DNA of 64,000 nt, from contig CP136063.1 of NCBI GenBank assembly GCA_032622095.1, forward strand, positions 11,885,814 through 11,949,813, read 5' to 3'. Below, one piece after another: positions 57,118 to 64,000 of this stretch; positions within the stretch are counted from its first letter, which is position 1; each line of letters opens with the position of its first letter. Position numbers and translations under genes: made by a program. The DNA comes from Siphonodentalium dalli. Taxonomy: Eukaryota; Mollusca; Scaphopoda; Gadilida; Siphonodentaliidae. The notes under the pieces were generated by a model. That model had not been told where the DNA came from. It was given only the letters and a program-made list of their open reading frames with translations, and searched no databases.

Positions 57118-58823
57118 AAAAAATAGTTATTTAATAAGTCTGCCCTTTCTTCATTTTCGGTTATTATAATCTGGTCAGTTTTTAGGGCTGGTATTGGTTT
57201 AGGTTCGGGTTTCATGAGGTGGTTTAATGTTTTCCACCAGAGTGAGGAATCAGTGAAACAACTACCCAGTATTGACTGTGTTTTCTCCAGAGACTTTTGC
57301 TTGGAACGTCTTATTTTTGCTATAACTTCATTTCTTTTCTTTTTATAATTCGTCCACGCTTCAATTGTTTCTCTTTGTTTTGCCAATTTGTAGTAACGTC
57401 TCCTTTGTCTCATAAGTTTTCGAATTTCACATGTTAACCATTCAGGTTCATTGTGTCGAACTATTACGAGTTTATTTGGTATATATAGATTCGTGGTGTC
57501 AATTTTTTTTTTCGTTAGAGCTTCTGCTATTTCATCAGATCGAATTGCTGAGAGATCTCTCTTAAAGTCCCACGCGTTAAAGGCATTATTCATTGCGGAG
57601 TAATCGGCTCGATTATAATCCCATATCCTTCTTTTCATGATTTCACTCGGCTTCTTAAATTTCAAATTCAAACGTAGCAAGATTGGACAATGAAACCGAG
57701 TTAAATCCGAAAAGAATGGATCTAAGATTTCATTCGATTCAACAACCTCAGGGGTATTTGTAAAATATAAGTCTATGAGAGAAGAAGAACTTTCTGTGAA
57801 ATATGTAGCTTGTTTAATTATTTGCTTTAGGCCAAAGCGCTGATAAATATATTTAATTGGTTTTGTTTCTAATGGTATTTGGTTTGAATTAAAATCTCCA
57901 GTTATTATAACATGTGGGATATTAGTACGATCGCCCAACGCCAAGTCAATATTTGTATATATTTTTTCCCATATACTGATGGGTGTATTTGGTGGTCTAT
58001 AAAACGTACCAAGCAAAAATCTCATTGTGGATGTTTCAATCTCTAGCCATACGCTCTCTACGTCAGGGATTTCAAGGTCAGTACGTCTTTTGAAATAAAG
58101 CGAGTCCCTTACATAGACAGCAATGCCACCACCCAAGGTTGGACGGTCTCTCCTTTGTGGAGCATGAAATCCTGTTATTAACAATTCGTTATCAAAATTT
58201 GCATTTGAGAGCCATGTTTCCGTGAATGAAATTATGTCAAAGTTTCTAGCTTCTGCAGTAAGTACGTCTATTTTCGGTGTCAAACTTTGAATATTAAGAC
58301 ACATTAGGGTCAGCGAATGCCTGCCCACAATGCTTTCTGTTGGACCCGGGTTTTTTTCTATGTCAAATGCTCGGTTTAGAATAGATTTTAGTACCTCGGT
58401 CACCCATCTTCCCACTTCAGTCAGCGAATTTGTAATGTGTAACACTTCTCTTCCAACAAATTTGAAAAATGAAACTATACTCCGTGAATATGTTCGCTTG
58501 AAGCCTACATATCGGAATTTAGCGTCGGATGTGGCTTGAATTATATTTCCAACAAATATTTTGAAAATAAAACAGGGCACACAAGTCAGTTGAAATCCTA
58601 GCTTATTACAAATATATCTTGGAAGAATGCAGTCGCCTTTCAACATGTAATATTTCAACACAATTAATAGTGCTATGTGGTTAGGAATCCCCAATTTTCT
58701 GATCATGAAATATGACAAAAAGTTTAGTGTGCTCAATCCATCAAGTGGGTTTTCTCTTGTCCCTCTTAATGCTCTCGAATAGTACATGCCGATTCGTGCC
58801 CTATGTGATGCCAAATCAATCAT
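57114..58823 (-). CDS. LINE-2 ORF2, 5' part: leader, 2A-like motif, endonuclease
   Basis: The first ATG in frame is at 58823 (the frame is open to 58877). The leader of about 155 residues has hydrophobic stretches (NHIALLIVLKYYML, CFIFKIFVGNII) and ends in FDIEKNPGP, a 2A-type ribosome-skipping signal. The endonuclease follows: LMCLNIQSLTPKID, ISFTETWLS (catalytic Glu), GGGIAVYVRDSL, LLGTFYRPPNT, VIITGDFNSNQ (Asp/Asn) and FHCPILLRL (terminal His). Then comes a basic linker (RQRRRYYKLAKQ). The frame ends at LLNNYFL, where one T too many in TTTTTT shifts it; the next frame continues CKISSLPDEDK. Confidence 0.9.
   Translation of the reverse strand: MIDLASHRARIGMYYSRALRGTRENPLDGLSTLNFLSYFMIRKLGIPNHIALLIVLKYYMLKGDCILPRYICNKLGFQLTCVPCFIFKIFVGNIIQATSDAKFRYVGFKRTYSRSIVSFFKFVGREVLHITNSLTEVGRWVTEVLKSILNRAFDIEKNPGPTESIVGRHSLTLMCLNIQSLTPKIDVLTAEARNFDIISFTETWLSNANFDNELLITGFHAPQRRDRPTLGGGIAVYVRDSLYFKRRTDLEIPDVESVWLEIETSTMRFLLGTFYRPPNTPISIWEKIYTNIDLALGDRTNIPHVIITGDFNSNQIPLETKPIKYIYQRFGLKQIIKQATYFTESSSSLIDLYFTNTPEVVESNEILDPFFSDLTRFHCPILLRLNLKFKKPSEIMKRRIWDYNRADYSAMNNAFNAWDFKRDLSAIRSDEIAEALTKKKIDTTNLYIPNKLVIVRHNEPEWLTCEIRKLMRQRRRYYKLAKQRETIEAWTNYKKKRNEVIAKIRRSKQKSLEKTQSILGSCFTDSSLWWKTLNHLMKPEPKPIPALKTDQIIITENEERADLLNNYFL
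58341..58367 (-). other. 2A-like ribosome-skipping motif (FDIEKNPGP)
   Basis: The motif matches D-(V/I)-E-x-N-P-G-P exactly, preceded by a helix-prone stretch (EVLKSILNRA). In known 2A sequences the ribosome fails to join Gly and Pro, releasing the leader and restarting at Pro. Here that would separate a leader of about 155 residues from an endonuclease-RT protein starting with Pro. 2A motifs near the N-terminus of ORF2 are known from CR1-type LINEs of sea urchin, molluscs and amphioxus. Confidence 0.9.
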
Positions 58824-59738
58824 TTGAATAAGAACATAATACAAGCATTCGATACCAATGGTAGACAAAAAGGACACAAAACGACATGTACCAAAAGAGG
58901 AGCATAACTAAGGTGGGAGTGGTCAGGTCAGCATCAGTTTCATATATCATTGGAAAGTTAAATATGTTGCGCCTTTGAAGGCTAGATACTTTATAACTGG
59001 TCAAACTTAGGGAAAAGATAATTATAACAATCATGTGCATGCAAAGGTAATCGTAAAGAATTCAGCTCGGTTATTTGGACGTTAGCTGCAAGATATTATC
59101 ATAATTTCGGGTGTTCCCATATATGTATATAGTTGGAGGAATAATCTTCAATCTTGCTTTAAATTATATTATATTTCAGATGAGTCCATTTAGAGGCCAG
59201 AAAAGCTCTCCTCCACCCACCCCTCATGCACCGCCCCTCACAGTCCCTGTATGTATACGCGCCCACATCACGGCAGTTTACAACAGACATACCGTTGTAC
59301 CTTGCCGCAAAGCAGGCACGCACACAGTGACCGCGAGTAGTATTTCTGCCGTGAGCAAGGGCAGCATATGGAGGATGGTCAGCGGAGCGCGTCTCATTCG
59401 CCTGATGAGACAAAATAATTTCTTTTTGATATAATGCATTACGTGCATAAATAAATGACAATGCCCATGTTATTCTGCATACTTAGTAAGGACAGTACAT
59501 GTATTACGGTTGTCTATGTTTCTTCAAGGCAATAGCCTTTATTGACCAAACTGTCGTTGACTAGAAATTGATACCGTTATGTCACTCACGTGATTACTAC
59601 GAATTGCGGAGATTGTATTATAGTACAGTCAGAATCAAAGTAAGTTAACTGTTGATCAACCAGTTGTCAAAATAGGCGTTATTAAAGTTTCGCAACTCAA
59701 ATCGAAGTTGTGATTGGCGTCAGTGCACATTTTTAGAG
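58824..59738. other. No gene seen
   Basis: Possible LINE-2 5' UTR near 58900. The overlapping frames of 100-107 codons at 59111-59461 on both strands show no protein pattern. Confidence 0.4.
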
Positions 59739-59885
59739 TAATTAATAATCATGTTTACACAATATAGATCAGAAACATATTAATATTAAACAGTTAAATA
59801 TTAATCCTACTCAATTAATAATCATGTATACACAATATAGATCAGAAACATATTAATAATAAACTATTAAACATTAGTCCCACTC
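59739..59885. repeat. Tandem duplication of about 71 bp
   Basis: attaataatcatgtttacac with atagatcagaaacatattaa recurs once, with a few changes. Confidence 0.85.
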
Positions 59886-60005
59886 ATCACCTGAAAGAAT
59901 ATATTTGTCATCATTAAAGGCCGGCGATTCGATTCAGATACCCACGTACAACATGTATGTATGTGCGGGTTTCGAGGCATATGATATATATCTATATTTT
60001 AAAGG

Positions 60006-60400
60006 TACACAATCCGATCAGACCCCCATAAAGCATCACCCCCGGTCCCGGGCGCAGAAATGCCCGATTCGAGTCGATGAAACCACTCGTCGACGCCCCG
60101 GGCGATCAGACATCAATATCCGAAGCTCCGTCACTTCTATTGCCTGTGGCCCAGAAGCACGCACTCAAAGGTCTGGTCTCGGGCAAAACTGCGCTATTAG
60201 TACATATGCTTTTGGAGCAAAACATCTTCGTCCGTCTGAATAAGTGTCTCTGTTGCAATTAATAGACAGAGAGAGAAATAACAAATTAAAAAACCAACAC
60301 CCGACCACCCCGAGCCCAGAAGCGCGGGCCCCCGACCCGAACCAATCACCCCCGAAACCAAAGAAGCAGTAATTCAGGGGTGTCTAATCGGACTGGGCAC
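60006..60400. other. GC-rich island in AT-rich DNA, possible insertion
   Basis: Words such as cccccggtcccgggcgc, gacgccccgggcg and gcgggcccccgacccg stand out from the flanks. The left edge (aatccgatcagaccccca) is weakly complementary to the right edge (ggggtgtctaatcggact), so it may be a transposon with degraded inverted ends. Frames of 112 and 61 codons across it look like repeat translation. Confidence 0.4.
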
Positions 60401-61503
60401 CTCTAATATGATTTACCACATGCTGATGGGATCAAGTCGAGGCATGATAATGTATATATTTCTTATAAAATATGCATATAGTACGTCTAATTTATGTCAC
60501 AAGCTGGGTAAACATTTATGTAATCCCGCTTGTCAAGTACATGACGGCAGGTAAATATGCATCACCAATGACCCTTTGAACTAATTCGATTCCGCTCGAG
60601 TTCAATCAAGCACTGTTGACCAACCACAGTCGCCAGTATGTGATCCATCGACAATAGGGTGTGTCAAATTGTCCGATTGTTTACCATCTTTACTCATGAT
60701 TGACAGGCGGTTGTGAATCCATCTGATTATCAATGAATTTAAGGCGTGGTTAATTTTACGCATTGTTGTCAATATTTACGCACGTAACTCAAACAATACT
60801 AAGTTTAAAATATGCCCCAAAAGACTAGATTTTAACGGCGTATTCAGGACTTCAGATCTCCGATTACACTAAAACCATATGTTTTGAATTCTTAATAAGG
60901 ATTGAAATAGTTTTCGTAAAATTGTCATGTATACACCAATTGTCTTTGTTGCATTTGTAATAGTTGTTAAATATATGTCCCTGGCTTGTGGTTGACCCAA
61001 TATTGAACATGAAATAAATATACATAAATAATATTCCTATACATGTATATACAAATCATTATATTTAGAAGAGGTCCCCGTATGGCTCCTGCAGACAGGG
61101 GACAGCCTCTCACAATTAATTTGTAGCTTTAGCAACTGTTTTTCTTAATTGGAAAATCGATTATATCAGACAAATATTATCTCAGAACTTTGTATACCAG
61201 ATTTTGGTTTAAAAATCTAAGTCATTGACATGTAACTGCAGTTTACTAGTAATCCTTTGGATTAGTAATCGTATTTATACGACACTTAGTACCAGTTGAA
61301 AGTTGTTGTCCCTCATGACATTGTTGAAAGTAGAATTTCTATATAACATGTATCCCTTATTTAGAAATAGCCTAATACTCATTACAAGTTCAAACCTATC
61401 TACACCTATATAATACAATGAATATATAAATCAAAACATTTTATTACAGCCCTGTGCAAGTCTCCTGCAGACATTGTATTGGACTGCTATCATGTCCAGC
61501 CTC
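60401..61503. other. No gene seen; probable 3' UTR of the ORF1 element at the right
   Basis: Directly downstream of ORF1 (minus strand), gagaggctggacatgatagc ... gtctgcaggag at 61470-61505 recurs in part at 61080-61115 (gagaggctgtcccctgtctg, caggag). The rest is unrecognised. Confidence 0.4.
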
Positions 61504-62676
61504 TCAGAAGCCTCCAGTGTATAGCCTTCCTGTTGCCCCAATCGCCTCCTCGAGTTCAGACAATTGGCTAAGTGTTGTAATTCTTTGCACTCTCCCATCA
61601 AACCCTTTCACAAAAATCACAGTGTCGTAGGTCCAGGTTCCTTCGATCAACTTGTCCCTTACATATTGTCGACACCTGCCTGCCATAAACGACCTAACTT
61701 TTGTTAGGTGCTCATTGACGAAAAAACCTTTAAACGATGGCTTGTTTTTTAGCATTGTCCTAGCTCTATAAAAGCGTTTCCTTGACCGGTATGACACAAA
61801 CTTAACAAGCAGAGATCTACCCTTTCTCGGGGGTGTAGCCGTCGCTCCATCTGAAGCTCTTTCCTGAACAATTTCACCAGATCGGTGGCTTCGTTGAATT
61901 TCAATTTCATCCAGGTTTACTCCCATGACTTTCGCGAGATCCAAGACAAGACTATCAGTATCTTCTGTGTCCTTCTCGCTGATTCCGGAAATTCTCAGTG
62001 ATTTCCTCATGCTGTAAGAACGCAGATCGTCAACAGAATCCTGGAGACTGACAATCTGCTTTTGTTGACTCTTCACAATCTCCTCCAGTTTGCTAACTCG
62101 CTTATCGAGGTCACCAGTAGCTTCCTTCACGGCTGTTTTTACTTCAACCCGCATGACTTCCTCAAAAGTAGATTTCAGTGCTTCCTTCACGCGGGGATTC
62201 TGGAATGCTTCGATTATTCCCACCACTAAATCTCCTGCCATAGATGTACGTGTGTACGATTGAGAGTCAGGACGCTGATTGTAACCAGGCGGTAACACCG
62301 AGTAGGGTGGCATTTGGGAGTACTGTGCCTGTTCACCATAGATCCACGGTGGTTGTAAATGCCTCTGGGACATGACCTGCTGTATCATGGGCGAGCCTGA
62401 GTTCATTGTGTGTGGATCTGGGATTTTCATGGTACTGTTAGCATACGGATTTCCAAACGCAGAGTCGGAATAATTTGAGATAGAGTCATCGCGTTGTTTT
62501 TTGGAATCCAATGATTCAAGAATACTGTCATCCGAAGCACGATCGCGTTTCGTCGGTGTTGACAGTTGACCCCTGATACCTGGCTGGCGTACACCACTCG
62601 CAGTGTTAACTGTTCGGTCGCTGCTGTTTACATCAACGGTGTGGCTTTTGTCCTCTGATTTCCCGTTACCTAACAT
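61504..62676 (-). CDS. LINE ORF1-like protein without an ORF2
   Basis: 390 codons from ATG at 62674-62676; the open frame extends seven codons further to a TTG. The N-terminal half is polar and disordered (STPTKRDRASDDSILESLDS, Pro/Gln/Tyr-rich QMPPYSVLPPGYNQRPD). A coiled coil of about 60 residues follows (DLDKRVSKLEEIVKSQQKQI, VSLQDSVDDL). Next is a domain like LINE ORF1/transposase_22: RKSLRISGISE, DLAKVMGV, IEIQRSHRSG, RSLLVKFVSYRSRKRFYRAR and GFFVNEHLTKVR. Such proteins bind RNA as trimers and accompany the RT. The frame is intact. No endonuclease or RT follows downstream, so this is either a half-LINE (HAL1-like) or the front of an element whose ORF2 was lost. I see no evidence that it belongs to LINE-2. 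Confidence 0.82.
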   Translation of the reverse strand: MLGNGKSEDKSHTVDVNSSDRTVNTASGVRQPGIRGQLSTPTKRDRASDDSILESLDSKKQRDDSISNYSDSAFGNPYANSTMKIPDPHTMNSGSPMIQQVMSQRHLQPPWIYGEQAQYSQMPPYSVLPPGYNQRPDSQSYTRTSMAGDLVVGIIEAFQNPRVKEALKSTFEEVMRVEVKTAVKEATGDLDKRVSKLEEIVKSQQKQIVSLQDSVDDLRSYSMRKSLRISGISEKDTEDTDSLVLDLAKVMGVNLDEIEIQRSHRSGEIVQERASDGATATPPRKGRSLLVKFVSYRSRKRFYRARTMLKNKPSFKGFFVNEHLTKVRSFMAGRCRQYVRDKLIEGTWTYDTVIFVKGFDGRVQRITTLSQLSELEEAIGATGRLYTGGF

Positions 62677-63079
62677 CGTTATACAGGCGATAATCAAGCG
62701 TGACGAATCCGTGTGAGTGTAACCTTTCCTCGATGGTTTAAATGATACAGGTCAAAGGTCAAAATGAAAATATTCTCGAAATTTCTCCAAACCACAGACA
62801 AGTTTCACAAATTATATTAAGTTCACAAATTGGCCACCGTCACTTTGTGGCATACTATGGCTTTAGGTCGCCAGCCAGTCAAGGCAAGTGTCGAGTTCAC
62901 AGCGCAGTCATCTCGGGCGAAAGATTGGGCGACGCGACAGACTGCTTTATCGGTAACGCCCCCCGGGGATAATTACTAATCCGCTCAGCGAGTACACATT
63001 CAGAGCACTCCGCTGGCAAACGCGATTATTGCTTTATAGGCCAGGTATAAATTGTTTGCATGGGTGAACCTGACCGGCA
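62677..63079. other. No gene seen
   Basis: Upstream flank of ORF1, possibly its 5' UTR. Moderately GC-richer near 62880-62970. Confidence 0.4.
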
Positions 63080-63725
63080 ATATGGGGAGATGATGTGGTA
63101 TATATATACTATGGTTTTAGCCCCGTGTATTTCTTCGCTGATTTTAAATCCTTGCGGAGATAAAATGTTGCATCTGTCCTGTATATATACTATGGTATTA
63201 GCCCCGTATATTGTCTGTTCGTTCACAAATGGTTTATATAGCATACGGGGTTAAAACCATAGTATATATATATGCCACATCATTTCCACAAGAATCTATA
63301 TTATTTCGCTGATTTGAAATCCTTGCGCGGGGGATAACATGTTGCATCTGTCCTGTATATATACTATGGTATTAGCCCCGTATATTTTATGTAAGTTCAA
63401 AAATGGTTTAATATCATATATACGGGGTTAATACCATAGTATATATAAAGAAGAAGCGCAACATTTAATCCCCACAAGGATTTAAAATCAGCGAAGTAAT
63501 ATAGATTCTTGGGGAGAAGATCTGGCATATATATACTATGGTATTAACCCTGTATGCTATATAAACCATTTGTGAACGAACAGACAATATACGGGGCTAA
63601 TACCATAGTATATATATACAGGACAGATGCAACATTTTATCTCCGCAAGGATTTAAAATCAGCGAAGAAATACACGGGGCTAAAACCATAGTATATATAT
63701 ATACACCACATCATCTCCCCAAGGC
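63080..63725. repeat. 650-bp symmetric nested palindrome (eight ctatggt..ccccgta cores)
   Basis: gagatgatgtggtatatata at the left end is matched by tatataccacatcatctccc-type sequence at the right end. The whole interval is its own reverse complement with few differences, centred near 63402. Eight copies of a 25-bp core (tatactatggtattagccccg) occur in the order + + - + - + - -, which is itself mirror-symmetric. Between them lie aaatccttgcggagataaaa and gttcacaaatggtttatata in matching mirrored positions. It can fold as one long hairpin or several smaller ones. Confidence 0.92.
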
Positions 63726-64000
63726 TCTATAAACCTTCCAGAAAAGGGTTTTCTTTTGGGGAGTGAAATTGCTTAGCAAAACGGGGCTCGGAATGTTTTG
63801 GGGGTAACACATAAAGGATAGACACATGTTGACGGGGGTAATCCATAATGCAATAACCCCAATGAAATAAACCCGTTCGATATATATCCGAAATAACGTG
63901 CATTATGACTTGCCCGTTATTTCGTTAATATTCACAATTAGGAGGTCATATTCGCGGAATAACGGTCATCTTATTGCACATGAGCATCATGCATTTCACG
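63726..64000. other. No gene seen
   Basis: Contains two mirrored words, gaaataacgtgcattatg and cccgttatttcgttaat, a possible weak hairpin; otherwise featureless. Confidence 0.4.

Larger units (their letters stand above)
55181..58823 (-). mobile_element. LINE-2: nearly intact CR1-type LINE ORF2 with a 2A-like motif
   Basis: ORF2 runs from an ATG at 58823 (or 58787) to the stop at 55181, about 1210 codons, interrupted by a single frameshift in a T6 run (57118-57123). Order: hydrophobic and basic N-terminal leader, 2A-like motif, APE endonuclease, a basic linker, RT and a Cys/His C-terminal motif. All catalytic motifs are present, which suggests recent activity. No ORF1 lies directly upstream. 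The ORF1 at 61.5 kb is 2.7 kb away across unrelated repeats. Confidence 0.9.

Noticed and set aside
59111-59461. Open frames of 107 and 100 codons on opposite strands
   Set aside because: Overlapping antisense frames in a locally GC-richer stretch with no protein features.
61504-62676. ORF1 of LINE-2
   Set aside because: 2.7 kb of unrelated repeats and a GC-rich island lie between them, so common membership is not supported.

Overview
The window is animal nuclear DNA: AT-rich, intron-rich, with GT/AG-bounded exons, tRNA-headed SINEs, CR1-type LINEs, a Crypton-type recombinase and many hairpin (MITE-like) elements. Nothing in it looks bacterial, viral or organellar. The mix of elements (a LINE with a 2A-like peptide, SINEs of this build, a repeat ending in GTGGGGGTA with GGAC runs) fits a lophotrochozoan, most likely a marine mollusc. 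That placement is inference, since I could not search databases.

The main host gene lies on the minus strand from 18.1 kb to the left edge. Seven short exons (18018-18131, 17493-17587, 13691-13903, 9072-9143, 7746-7857, 5664-5741, 1043-1103) have matching splice phases and together encode a hormone-receptor (HormR) domain followed by most of a GAIN domain. That is the extracellular half of an adhesion GPCR. The GPS cleavage motif and seven membrane helices should lie left of base 1. Introns carry most of the length: a roughly 4 kb long-inverted-repeat element (1340-5382), a minisatellite whose unit copies the gene's own exon end and splice donor (6922-7770), two SINEs, a 322-bp tandem duplication and an inverted minisatellite (15030-16130). 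Two further exon-like pieces on the same strand (49123-49314 and 45003-45389) may belong to this or another gene.

18.5-35 kb is a mosaic of mobile elements: hairpin MITEs (18.6, 20.9, 32.4 kb), a decayed Crypton tyrosine recombinase (19.0-20.0 kb), a segmental tandem duplication carrying two diverged copies of an exon-like segment (22.75-25.66 kb), a second long inverted structure (26.4-30.95 kb), a lysine-rich ORF of unknown function broken by one stop (33.5-34.2 kb), and a repeat with GTGGGGGTA ends (34.56-35.13 kb).

36652-41625 is a complete, young LTR retrotransposon (465-bp LTRs, GGGT target duplication) with no recognisable gag or pol. It is followed by a LINE fragment, a short-palindrome array (42 kb) and a roughly 270-bp tandem repeat (42.7-43.7 kb).

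49.9-62.7 kb is LINE territory, all on the minus strand. LINE-1 (49.9-54.5 kb) is broken by frameshifts and by two nested hairpin elements with clear target duplications. LINE-2 (55.2-58.8 kb) has intact endonuclease and RT motifs, a 2A-like ribosome-skipping motif and one homopolymer frameshift. An isolated ORF1 (61.5-62.7 kb) follows. The window ends with a 650-bp symmetric nested palindrome (63.08-63.73 kb).
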